This document shows, one piece after another, positions 33,072-40,609 of a stretch of DNA of 64,000 bases (positions are counted from its first letter, which is position 1; each line of letters starts with the position of its first letter). This stretch comes from Streptomyces sp. NBC_01306 (lineage in GTDB: Bacteria > Actinomycetota > Actinomycetes > Streptomycetales > Streptomycetaceae). The DNA is taken from positions 1,801,501 to 1,865,500 of the forward strand of contig NZ_JAPEPC010000001.1 in the NCBI RefSeq assembly GCF_026340465.1. Reading direction: 5' to 3'. The notes beneath the pieces were generated by a model. The model ran no database searches. It saw only the letters and a list, made by a program, of their open reading frames with translations, and was not told where the DNA came from. The translations under genes were made by a program, and so were the position numbers.

Positions 33072-34187
33072 GTGGAAGAACACCTGACCGTGGGACGCGT
33101 GGCACAGCTGGCCGGCGTGAGCGTCCGCACGCTGCACCACTACGACGAGATCGGCCTCGTGCGGCCGTCCGCGCGGACCACCGCCGGCTACCGGACGTAC
33201 TCGGCGGGCGATGTGGAGCGACTGCGGGAGGTGCTGGCCTACCGGCGGCTGGGATTCGGACTACGCGAGATCGCGGATCTGATTGACGACCCGGGCACCG
33301 ACGCGGTCGCTCACCTGCACCGGCTGCGTGGCCTGCTGCTGGAACAGCGCGATCGCGCCGGTGCCATGGTGACAGCCATAGACACGGAATTGAGGGCACG
33401 GGCGATGGGCATCAGGACGACATCAGAGGACCAACTCAGGGCGTTCGGCGCGCAGTTGTACGAGGTCATCGGGTCCGCTTACCCGGCGACGCGGCGCACC
33501 GAGCCGCGGATCGCCGCGCGGGTATGGGACGCACTCGGGGACGCACGGACCGTATTGAACGTCGGGGCCGGCACCGGCTCCTACGAGCCCCCCGACCGCG
33601 ACGTGACCGCGGCGGAACCGCCGGCGGTCATGCGGACACAGCGTCCCGTGGGCGCGGCGCCGTGTGTGGCCGCCGGTGCGGAGAACCTCCCGTTCGAGAA
33701 CCGGTCCTTCGACGCCGCGATGGCCTTCAGCACCGTTCATCACTGGCACGACCCGATCGCCGGGCTGCGTGAGATGCGGCGCGTGGCCCGCCGCGTAGTG
33801 GTGCTCACACACGACGCCAGTGACAACGGCTGGCGTCACCGGTTCTGGCTCACCCGCGACTACCTGCCTGAGGTCGCCGGCCTCGTCGCCGGCCGCCCCT
33901 CGGTTGACCAGCCGGCCCGCTCGATCGGAGCCCGCATGGAGCCGGTGCTCATCCCGTGGGACTGCGCCGACGGCTTCCTGGAGGCCTGCTGGCGCAGGCC
34001 CGAGGCGTATCTGGACGAACATGTGCGCCGCGCGGTGTCGGTGTGGACCAGAGTCGGGCCGGAGGCAGAGCAGCGGGCCGTGAACGGGCTCCGCGACGAC
34101 CTTTCCTCGGGCCGGTGGGCCGAGCGCAACGGTGACCTCGTCGATCTCGACACGGCAGAGCTCGGCCTCCGCCTGCTCGTAGCCTGA
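33072..34187 (+). CDS. MerR regulator fused to a SAM-dependent methyltransferase
   Basis: 371 residues from GTG 33072. Residues 1-about 115 are a MerR DNA-binding domain (LTVGRVAQLAGVSVRTLHHY, DEIGLVRPSARTTAGYRTY) with its coiled dimerisation helix (RLRGLLLEQRDRAGAMVTAI). After TTSEDQLRAFG it passes directly into a class I methyltransferase: motif I TVLNVGAGTGSYEP (about 157-170), a post-I acid region, then AENLPFENRSFDAAMAF and HHWHDPIAGLREMRRVARRV. The open frame runs on with no stop between the parts, so it is a fusion. It may sense SAM or a methyl acceptor. Longer frames upstream are not family-like. Confidence 0.78.
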   Translation: MEEHLTVGRVAQLAGVSVRTLHHYDEIGLVRPSARTTAGYRTYSAGDVERLREVLAYRRLGFGLREIADLIDDPGTDAVAHLHRLRGLLLEQRDRAGAMVTAIDTELRARAMGIRTTSEDQLRAFGAQLYEVIGSAYPATRRTEPRIAARVWDALGDARTVLNVGAGTGSYEPPDRDVTAAEPPAVMRTQRPVGAAPCVAAGAENLPFENRSFDAAMAFSTVHHWHDPIAGLREMRRVARRVVVLTHDASDNGWRHRFWLTRDYLPEVAGLVAGRPSVDQPARSIGARMEPVLIPWDCADGFLEACWRRPEAYLDEHVRRAVSVWTRVGPEAEQRAVNGLRDDLSSGRWAERNGDLVDLDTAELGLRLLVA

Positions 34188-34280
34188 ACGCCTGCTCGTC
34201 GCCTGAACCATCGTGGGCGAACGCTGTCAGAGGTGCTGACCCGCCGGAATCAGCAGACGGTGCCGCTGCCTCACGAAGCC

Positions 34281-34814
34281 CTACCGAGTGGGCTGTGCCA
34301 GCTCGGCGATGGTGCGCTCCAGCCAGGCGTGGTCGGCCTTGCTGGTGGCGTGGGCGAGTTGGAGCATCCCGCGGCGGAAGCGGTCGGTCATCTCGCGGGC
34401 GCGCAGCGGGCGGCCGTCCTCGTAGAAGTAGCTGCCGGGCTCGTCCATGAATGCGAGGCGGCGACGTAGTACGTGCACCTGGTCGGCGGGGCTCGGCAAC
34501 TGGCCGAGGAAGGCGAGCAGGATGAAGAAGGAATTGCGGTCGGTGACTTCGAGTTCGGCGGGCTCGCGCAGACGGCGCATGAGTTCGGCGCGGCCGGATT
34601 CGGTGAGGGAGAGGACCTGGCGAGGAGTGGCCCGTTCACCGGGCTCGGTGTGGCGGGTGAGGTGTCCGGCGGCTTCCAGGCGCTTGATCGCGGGGTAGAG
34701 GGCGCCGTCGCTCACGGGACGCACGTGGCCGCTGAGCCCGGAGATGCGGGCACGCAGGTCGTACGCGTGAAGGGGCTCCTCGTTGAGGAATCCGAGGATG
34801 CAGAGGGTGAGCAC
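34281..34814 (-). CDS. PadR-family transcriptional regulator
   Basis: 177 residues from GTG 34814, with GGAGG upstream. The N-terminal winged helix of PadR proteins is clear (LCILGFLNEEPLHAYDLRARI, VSDGALYPAIKRLEAAGHLT, YxxI-type geometry). A C-terminal helical dimerisation region ends in DHAWLERTIAELAQ. It is divergent from an alpha/beta hydrolase gene across 101 bp that hold a perfect inverted repeat, so it probably represses both. The effector is unknown. Confidence 0.88.
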   Translation of the reverse strand: MLTLCILGFLNEEPLHAYDLRARISGLSGHVRPVSDGALYPAIKRLEAAGHLTRHTEPGERATPRQVLSLTESGRAELMRRLREPAELEVTDRNSFFILLAFLGQLPSPADQVHVLRRRLAFMDEPGSYFYEDGRPLRAREMTDRFRRGMLQLAHATSKADHAWLERTIAELAQPTR

Positions 34815-34878
34815 CGGGCCTCCGGGGTGCGTACTTCGCGGTCGTCGTGGCTGCCCAGGGTAGCCGCATCGGGAACTT

Positions 34879-34895
34879 TAACTCGAATAGAGTTA
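34879..34895. promoter_or_regulatory. Inverted repeat between PadR and hydrolase genes
   Basis: TAACTC-GAATA-GAGTTA, perfect 6-bp arms. It lies in the -35 region of the hydrolase promoter, whose -10 TAGAGT is 34903-34908, 7 nt before the ATG (leaderless). It also overlaps the probable minus-strand -35. Probable PadR operator. Confidence 0.55.
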
Positions 34896-34915
34896 CCTCT
34901 GTTAGAGTCAAAACC

Positions 34916-35716
34916 ATGACGACGGCAACCACGCGGCACTTCCACACTCCGGACGGCATACGGCTCGCCTATATCGACCTGGGCGGCGCAGGCCGCCCCG
35001 TCCTCGCACTGCACGGCGCCTACGGACGCGGCCGTTCCATGCTCGGGCTCGCCACCCACCTCGGACCCGGCTACCGGCTCATCGCACTCGACCAGCGCGG
35101 ACACGGCCTCTCCGACCACCCCGACGACTACGGTCGCGATGGCTACATCGCCGACGCGGCAGCGCTCGTCGAACACCTCGGACTCGGCCCCGTCGCGGCC
35201 GTCGGACACTCGCTGGGCGGCATCACCGCATACCAACTGGCCGCGAGGCGACCGGAACTGGTCTCGGCCGTGGTCGTGCTGGACTTCCCGGCGGAATACC
35301 GGGCGTCGCTGGGCGACGATCAGCTGCGCGCGCTCCCGACGCACTTCCCGAGCATGTGCGCGATGCTGGACGCGCTCGCGTTCGTGGACGAGCCCCGGCA
35401 CTTCACCGAGAGCGCGGTGGAGGAACCGGAGGGCTGGCGATTCCTGTGGCGGGCCGACGAGGTCCAGGCCGCCAAGGCCGCGGTCCGAGGCGACTGGTGG
35501 GACGACTTCACCGGCGCCAAGCAGCCGCTGATGGTCGTACGGGGCAGACACAGCGCGGTCGTCCCGCGCCGGCACGCAGAGGAGATGATCCGTCGCCGGC
35601 CCGGCACGGAAGTCGTGACGATCGACGGCCACCACGACTTCTACATCACGCATCAGGCTGAACTGGGCGCGACAGTAAGGACCTTCCTCGACCGCACGGC
35701 CCCACTGGCGGGGTAA
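34916..35716 (+). CDS. Alpha/beta-fold hydrolase
   Basis: 266 residues. Hydrolase fold marks are the oxyanion region LALHGAYGRGRSM (about 30-42), ALDQRGHGLSDHP and the nucleophile elbow VGHSLGGITAYQLA (Ser near 102). A C-terminal His is in TIDGHHDFYI. The acid region reads VVRGRHSAVVP. No signal peptide. It would cut an ester, lactone or similar bond; the substrate is unknown. The adjacent divergent PadR regulator suggests induction by a phenolic or lipophilic compound. Confidence 0.85.
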   Translation: MTTATTRHFHTPDGIRLAYIDLGGAGRPVLALHGAYGRGRSMLGLATHLGPGYRLIALDQRGHGLSDHPDDYGRDGYIADAAALVEHLGLGPVAAVGHSLGGITAYQLAARRPELVSAVVVLDFPAEYRASLGDDQLRALPTHFPSMCAMLDALAFVDEPRHFTESAVEEPEGWRFLWRADEVQAAKAAVRGDWWDDFTGAKQPLMVVRGRHSAVVPRRHAEEMIRRRPGTEVVTIDGHHDFYITHQAELGATVRTFLDRTAPLAG

Positions 35717-36024
35717 CGCCTGCACTCGGCCACTTCCGTCTGTACTCGACCACTTCCGTTCCAGCGGCCGTCGCGACACCCACCCCAGTTCCCGTAAGGA
35801 CGTGTGCACGGAGCCACTTGGACGGGGAAAGCGCAACTTCGACATGGACCGCAGAGGCAGCTACCTTCACCTGGTCTTCAGCGGTCGCCCACGGCCGCAC
35901 AGGGGTTCCTTCAGGCTGAGCCACCCGTGACGCGACGAGTTGGTCATGCCCCACGATTCCCCGCCCCCATGCGTAAGGCACCGAACCGGGCCCACACCAG
36001 GCACCCCCAACCAGGGAGAGACGC
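35717..36024. other. Intergenic region between hydrolase and DUF3291 genes
   Basis: 308 bp. Short open frames exist on both strands (for example one ending GRTGVPSG near 35930), but none has a recognisable domain or good start. The last 20 bp carry the AGGGAGAG ribosome site of the next gene. I see no repeat or strong hairpin. Confidence 0.35.
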
Positions 36025-36585
36025 ATGCCCCATCTTGTTCTGTACACATTCGGCGTCCTGAAGTCACCTCTCGCCGATCCCACCCCCCTCACGCGCGAGT
36101 TCTACGACATCGGTGAGGCCGTCTACCGGAAAATCAGTCAGCACCCCGGATACCTCGCGCATGCCGAAGCGGCAAACGGCGACCTGGGCGAGCTCTTCGG
36201 GGCGGACTGGGGTATATGGGGAGAGTTCGCTGTACCGACTTGGTACGGCAAGGGCCATACGGTGGAAACCACCGCCCTGGCCGCGACCCTCTCACTCTGG
36301 ACCGACCTGCACCCCGCCTTCGACGCCATCTATACCGGTCTGCACCGTGAGGCGCTGAACAGGCGTTACGACTGGTTCGAGAGGACAGGACACCCGAGTC
36401 ACGTGCTCTGGTGGGTCTCCGACGGCGTGACACCCACCTGGCAGGACGGGGTTTCCAGGCTGGAACACCTCCACGACCACGGCTCCGCGCCGCACGCCTT
36501 CACCTTCCACCACGCGTACGCCCCGGACGGAACTCCGGCCAGGATCAACGGCATCGGGCCGAAAGGCGACCAGGTTCACCGATAG
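36025..36585 (+). CDS. DUF3291-like protein
   Basis: 186 residues; AGGGAGAG precedes the ATG. The sequence follows the DUF3291/dimeric ferredoxin-like pattern: VLYTFGVLKSPLADP, FYDIGEAVYRKISQHPGYLAH, TLSLWTDLHPAFDAIYTGLHREALNRRYDWF and LWWVSDGVTPTWQDGVSRLEHLHDHG. These Trp-rich proteins are small, cytoplasmic and of unknown function, distantly like antibiotic-biosynthesis monooxygenase folds. No obvious operon partner. Confidence 0.75.
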   Translation: MPHLVLYTFGVLKSPLADPTPLTREFYDIGEAVYRKISQHPGYLAHAEAANGDLGELFGADWGIWGEFAVPTWYGKGHTVETTALAATLSLWTDLHPAFDAIYTGLHREALNRRYDWFERTGHPSHVLWWVSDGVTPTWQDGVSRLEHLHDHGSAPHAFTFHHAYAPDGTPARINGIGPKGDQVHR

Positions 36586-36869
36586 GGAAGCCAGATCGAC
36601 CGGGTTCGCTGTCAGACACCTCGATCGAATGACGGCGAACGTCAGTGACCGAACGGGGTCGGCGAGCGTAGGACGTCCTGTCCTGCGTGGTCGTTCTGCC
36701 CGGCGTGGTCGTTGAGCCATATCGCATATCGCCGCGGTCAGGTCGAGGATGCGCTGCATGGAGTTCGGCACCGGGGAATCGCCGGGGCCGAGTTCGCCGG
36801 GTTGCGCGGGCCGTGATCAAAGACAGGCGTGGCTCCCTCGACTCCTTCAAGCCGGGATACGGTCCTGCC

Positions 36870-37526
36870 ATGTCCCGATCAGCCGAGATTGGCCCTTCCC
36901 CGTCCCCCGTGACCGCGGACGACCTCGACCTTGCCGTGCAGCTCGCGCTGGCGGTCCTCCGCAAGGCGCCCCCAGCCGTGTGGGACGAGAAGGCGGGTTC
37001 GCTGGAATGGAACTGCTGGGAGACCGTCGAGCACCTCAGCGACGACCTCTTCGCATACGCCGCACAACTGGGCCCCAGAACACCGCCCTTGGATGGCGAG
37101 GTGCCTTTCGTGTGGGAGAGCCGGCGGCCCGGCGGCCCCGCGAACGCCATTCACGCGGACCGTGAAGCCGGGCCCACGGGACTGTTGCAGGTGCTGGAGG
37201 CGAGTGGCGCACTACTGGTCGCCATGGTCCGCACGACTCCCCCAGAGGTCCGCGCCCACCACGCATTCGGCATCTCCGACCCCGAGGGCTTCGCCGCGAT
37301 GGGCATCGTGGAGACCCTGGTGCACACGCACGACCTGACCCAAGGGCTCGGGCTTGCCTGGAACCCACCCGCCGATCTGTGCTCACGGGTACTCGCCCGG
37401 CTGTTTCCGAACGCCCTGGAGTCCACGGATCCCTGGCCGACCCTGCTGTGGGCCACCGGACGCGCCGAACTGCCCGGACGCCCGCGTCTGACCTCATGGC
37501 GCTGGGACGGCACACCCCGGGCGTAG
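36870..37526 (+). CDS. DinB-like (maleylpyruvate isomerase N-terminal) protein
   Basis: 218 residues from ATG 36870; a -10 box TACGGT ends 6 nt upstream, so the mRNA is probably leaderless. A four-helix DinB/MDMPI pattern is seen: SLEWNCWETVEHLSDDLFAYAAQ (about 44-66) with an early metal His, and later VETLVHTHDLTQGLG, whose spaced His residues complete the metal site. Many actinobacterial members use mycothiol as thiol cofactor. The substrate is unknown. No link with neighbours is evident. Confidence 0.75.
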   Translation: MSRSAEIGPSPSPVTADDLDLAVQLALAVLRKAPPAVWDEKAGSLEWNCWETVEHLSDDLFAYAAQLGPRTPPLDGEVPFVWESRRPGGPANAIHADREAGPTGLLQVLEASGALLVAMVRTTPPEVRAHHAFGISDPEGFAAMGIVETLVHTHDLTQGLGLAWNPPADLCSRVLARLFPNALESTDPWPTLLWATGRAELPGRPRLTSWRWDGTPRA

Positions 37527-37561
37527 CGCCGAGCGACGCGCTCCGGCGCCTACGCGGAGCC

Positions 37562-37602
37562 GGCAGGTGGCAGGCGGCAGGCGGCAGGCGGCAGGCGGCA
37601 GC
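37562..37602. repeat. 7-bp tandem repeat
   Basis: Nearly six units of GGCAGGC (first GGCAGGT), lying between two genes just upstream of the SMI1-like gene. Confidence 0.8.
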
Positions 37603-37641
37603 GGCTGAAGACGGCCGGTGGAGCAGAGAGAAGTAATCCGA

Positions 37642-38121
37642 GTGACGAGAGCTGTGTCGGCAAGCAAGCGGGTCATCCGAATGGTTCGCGAGAACGAGGG
37701 CGCCACGAACCACGGTGACGGCTGCGACGCGAGGACGCTTGCCACCGCGGAGCGCAAGCTCGGCCTCGTGTTCCCGCCGTCCTACAGATGCCTCCTCTCA
37801 GAGTTCGGTACCTGGGACATTGCCGGGACTGAGTTCATCGGGGTGTACAAGACGTCTGCCCTTGGGGATGTCCTGCTGGGATCTGTCGGGCAGACTCTGC
37901 AGGCCCGAAGAGAGGTCGGACTGCCACATGACCTCATCGTCGTCATGGTCGACGACGTGTGGGCATACGTTGTTCTTGACGCCTCCCGGGAAGATCATGC
38001 TGGCGAGTACCCCGTGTGCGCATGGAATCCGGGACTACCGGACCGCGACAGCATGGAGAGAGTCGGAGACGATTTCGGTTCTTTCGCTCTCAAGGAATGC
38101 CAACGAGCCATGGGGCTGTAG
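37642..38121 (+). CDS. SMI1/KNR4-family protein (possible immunity protein)
   Basis: 159 residues from GTG 37642, with GAGAGAAG about 8 nt upstream; GTG 37618 and ATG 37681 are alternatives. The SMI1/KNR4 signature begins with ATAERKLGLVFPPSYRCLLSEFG and continues with the acidic strand patterns VVMVDDVWAYVVLD and VCAWNPG, then VGDDFGSFALKECQ. In bacteria this superfamily is widely used as immunity protein in polymorphic toxin loci. No toxin gene lies beside it here. Lower GC than core genes hints at transfer. Confidence 0.78.
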   Translation: MTRAVSASKRVIRMVRENEGATNHGDGCDARTLATAERKLGLVFPPSYRCLLSEFGTWDIAGTEFIGVYKTSALGDVLLGSVGQTLQARREVGLPHDLIVVMVDDVWAYVVLDASREDHAGEYPVCAWNPGLPDRDSMERVGDDFGSFALKECQRAMGL

Positions 38122-38294
38122 CAACTGGCCCTGAATGGCCGGGCGATGAGGAATTGACGGGTGTGGGCCTGCGTTCCAGTGATCCCACCCGAACCCGACT
38201 ATCGACAGCAGTTGTTCACCGTCTCGGGAGGCAGTCGGATCGGCCCTGGCGATGTGTATGGGAACGGGCTCTGGCACACATCCCGTGACGCGCA

Positions 38295-38310
38295 CACGTT
38301 GAGTAACGTG
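38295..38310. promoter_or_regulatory. Inverted repeat upstream of the APH-like gene
   Basis: CACGTT-GAGT-AACGTG, perfect 6-bp arms, 30 bp before the start at 38340. Candidate operator. Confidence 0.45.
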
Positions 38311-38339
38311 GAATTTGCTGAGAGTTCGAGGTCAAGATC

Positions 38340-39110
38340 GTGCACGGTAGAGGGATGTCTGAGTCGTCCTTGCCTGGTGGGTCGTCCTTGCCTGGTGGCT
38401 TTATCAATCACGTGGTGCGCGTCGGCGCCACGGTGCGCCGGCCCGCATCGGCCAGTACGGGGTTCATCGGCGACCTGCTGAAGATGTTTGAGGCCAGCGG
38501 CTGGCCCGGTGCACCGCGCTACTGCGGCATCGACGAGGAGGGCCGGGAGGTCCTCACCTACCTCGAAGGGCATGTGGCCTGGGAACCACAGCAGCCGCCG
38601 GCCGTGTACTCCGACGAGAGTCTGCTGCGGGTCACGCAGCTTGTGCGGGAGTTCCACGACCTGACGGCAGGCACGGCACTGGCCGGATCACATGAGGTCG
38701 TATGTCATAACGACCTCTCGCCCAAGAACACGGTCTATCGACCTGTCAGCGGCGCCTTGCGCCCGGTGGCCTTTATCGACTGGGATCTGGCAGCCCCAGG
38801 AGCGCGCATCCATGATGTCGCCCACGTTTGTTGGCAGTACCTCGGACTCGGGCCCAGCGTCGAAGACGCCTCCGAAGCTGCGCGAAAGTTGCGGTTGATC
38901 GCTGACAGTTATGAGCTCGTGGAGCGGCGTGATCTCGTCTCTGCGATCTTGTGGTGGCAGGAGAGGTGTTGGCGCGGTATTGAGGCTGCTGCGGACTCTG
39001 GAGACCTTGCGATGATCCGTCTCCGTGACGTTGGGGCAGTGACAGAGGTGCAGGAGGCGTATCAGTGGGTCTCTGATCACCGGGTGAATATGGATCGCGT
39101 CTTGTACTGA
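38340..39110 (+). CDS. APH-family (aminoglycoside/choline kinase-like) phosphotransferase
   Basis: 256 residues from GTG 38340, with GAGG at 8 nt; ATG 38355 is an alternative. Kinase-like catalytic loop VVCHNDLSPKNTVY (Asp near residue 126) and metal-binding FIDWDLAAPGARIHDVAHVCW. The N-terminal lobe is short: the ATP-binding glycine loop and Lys are hard to see, and a hexapeptide SSLPGG is duplicated by a perfect 18-bp repeat (38363-38398). Substrate unknown; antibiotic resistance cannot be assumed. Upstream palindrome may control it. Confidence 0.78.
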   Translation: MHGRGMSESSLPGGSSLPGGFINHVVRVGATVRRPASASTGFIGDLLKMFEASGWPGAPRYCGIDEEGREVLTYLEGHVAWEPQQPPAVYSDESLLRVTQLVREFHDLTAGTALAGSHEVVCHNDLSPKNTVYRPVSGALRPVAFIDWDLAAPGARIHDVAHVCWQYLGLGPSVEDASEAARKLRLIADSYELVERRDLVSAILWWQERCWRGIEAAADSGDLAMIRLRDVGAVTEVQEAYQWVSDHRVNMDRVLY

Positions 39111-39176
39111 CCAACTTGGTGCCGGTCATCTCACGAACAAGAACGGGTTATGGCTGAATATGTGCTGCCGCTCTCC

Positions 39177-39590
39177 TTACGACAGCAGAACTCGTTTGCG
39201 GAGAAGTCGGAAGCCGGCCCGGCCGAACATCTGGCGCTTGAGCATCTTGATGCGGTTGACGTGACCCTCGACGACCCCCGAGCTCCAGGGCAGGGTGAGG
39301 CCGGCGATGACGGCATCCCGGTCGCGGTCGATGCCTGCGGCGAGGGTGTGGAGGCTGGGCAGGCCGTCCTTGCGGACGGCGTCGAGCCACTCCGGTAGCC
39401 GTTCGCCCTCGCGCTCGGTGAGCATTCGGGCGAAGGACCGGACGTGCCTGGTGAGGGGTCCAGCTCCGGGCAGTGGGCCAGCACGGCCTTGAGCCGCAAC
39501 TGTTCGCTCTCTGTGAGGCTTTCGGGGCGCGCGCTGTTCTGCCAGCGGCAGAACAGCGGCCGGACCGGGCTCGACGATCACTACAGTCCC
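39177..39590 (-). pseudogene. ISL3-family transposase C-terminal remnant
   Basis: The last 100 or so codons of an ISL3 transposase are intact: LTRHVRSFARMLTEREGERL, then GLTLPWSSGVVEGHVNRIK with the conserved Glu, then MLKRQMFGRAGFRLLRKRV and stop. A short upstream part (ESLTESEQLRLKAVLAHCPE) is in another frame, so there is a frameshift near 39463. The N-terminal two thirds are missing, ending next to the promoter of the following gene. No terminal inverted repeats were found. A dead insertion-sequence scar. Confidence 0.8.
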
Positions 39591-39595
39591 GTCTC

Positions 39596-40378
39596 ATGAC
39601 GACGATTACGACGCGTACGGTCGAGTATCCGGCCGACGGTTTGACGATGATCGGGCACCTCGCGCTCCCGGCCGGCGTCGACCGCCGGCCCGCGGTGCTG
39701 ATCGGGCCAGAGGGCATGGGGCTCAGCGACGTCGAGCGTCGCCGGGCCGATACTCTCGCCGAGCTGGGATATGTAGCGCTGGCCTTCGACCTTCACGGCG
39801 GGCGCTATTTGGGCGACCCCGAGGAGATGCTGGCCCGTTGCCTGCCGCTGCTCGCTGATCCCGACCGGATGCGGGGCATCGGCCATGCGGCGCTCGACGT
39901 GTTGCGCACCGAACCGCGGACCGACCCCGACCGGATCGCCGCCGTCGGCTACGGCACCGGGGGCGCCATCGGGCTGGAACTCGGGCGCGATGGCGTCAAC
40001 CTGCGCGCGATCGGGACAGTCAACGCAACTACCACGGGCCGACCGGGCGAGGCGGCGCGCATTCGCTGCCCGGTGTGGGCCGGGGTCGGGTCGGAAGACC
40101 CGATCATGCCGCCCGTGCGACGGAACGCGTTCACCGCCGAGATGCAGGCCGCGGGCGTCGACTGGCGCCTCTCGGTCTACGGCGGCGCCTTGCACGCCTT
40201 CCACCACCCGCCGGTCGACCACCCCATGGTCCCCGGCGTCGGCTACCACCCACAGCACGCGCAGCGAGCCTGGCGCGACGTCGTCGACCTGCTCGCCGAG
40301 TGCCTGCCCGTGACGGAGGGCCTGGGGTATGACCCAGGCCCTCCATTGGCACCTGGCCTGGTCGGCGTCGGGCACTGA
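39596..40378 (+). CDS. Dienelactone-hydrolase-like protein lacking the nucleophile
   Basis: 260 residues from ATG 39596; TACAGT 8 nt upstream suggests a leaderless mRNA. The fold is that of the dienelactone hydrolase family: VLIGPEGMGLSDVERRRADTLAELGYVALAFDL, then the elbow, GSEDPIMPP (acid) and LHAFHHP (His). At the elbow, relatives have GYCFGG or GYSxGG; here it is VGYGTGGAIG, so the Cys/Ser position is Gly. The change is one base (GGC for TGC or AGC). The protein may be catalytically dead or use another mechanism. It abuts an IS remnant. Confidence 0.75.
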   Translation: MTTITTRTVEYPADGLTMIGHLALPAGVDRRPAVLIGPEGMGLSDVERRRADTLAELGYVALAFDLHGGRYLGDPEEMLARCLPLLADPDRMRGIGHAALDVLRTEPRTDPDRIAAVGYGTGGAIGLELGRDGVNLRAIGTVNATTTGRPGEAARIRCPVWAGVGSEDPIMPPVRRNAFTAEMQAAGVDWRLSVYGGALHAFHHPPVDHPMVPGVGYHPQHAQRAWRDVVDLLAECLPVTEGLGYDPGPPLAPGLVGVGH

Positions 40379-40609
40379 CAGTCCCTTCCCCTCAAGTCCG
40401 CACAGCAGAACCGCATACGGGAAGATGCTCGATTGCAGAGACGTATGCACAACTGCCGCAGTGAATGCCGGATTTACTGCGACGGAGCCCCTGCCGTGAT
40501 CGTCGCGACCTGCTCGCCGACCGCTGAGGCGTGGTCCTGGGGCCCGTCCCCCGCAAGGTGGTGTGGGCAGAGATCTACCTCGTACCGTGACTGCGCCGGC
40601 CATCCGCGG

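Noticed and set aside
35717..36024. Small genes on either strand in this gap
   Set aside because: Short frames exist but lack ribosome sites and recognisable motifs.
38340..39110. APH-like gene as an aminoglycoside resistance determinant
   Set aside because: The family covers many substrates and the N-terminal lobe is atypical; resistance cannot be claimed from motifs alone.
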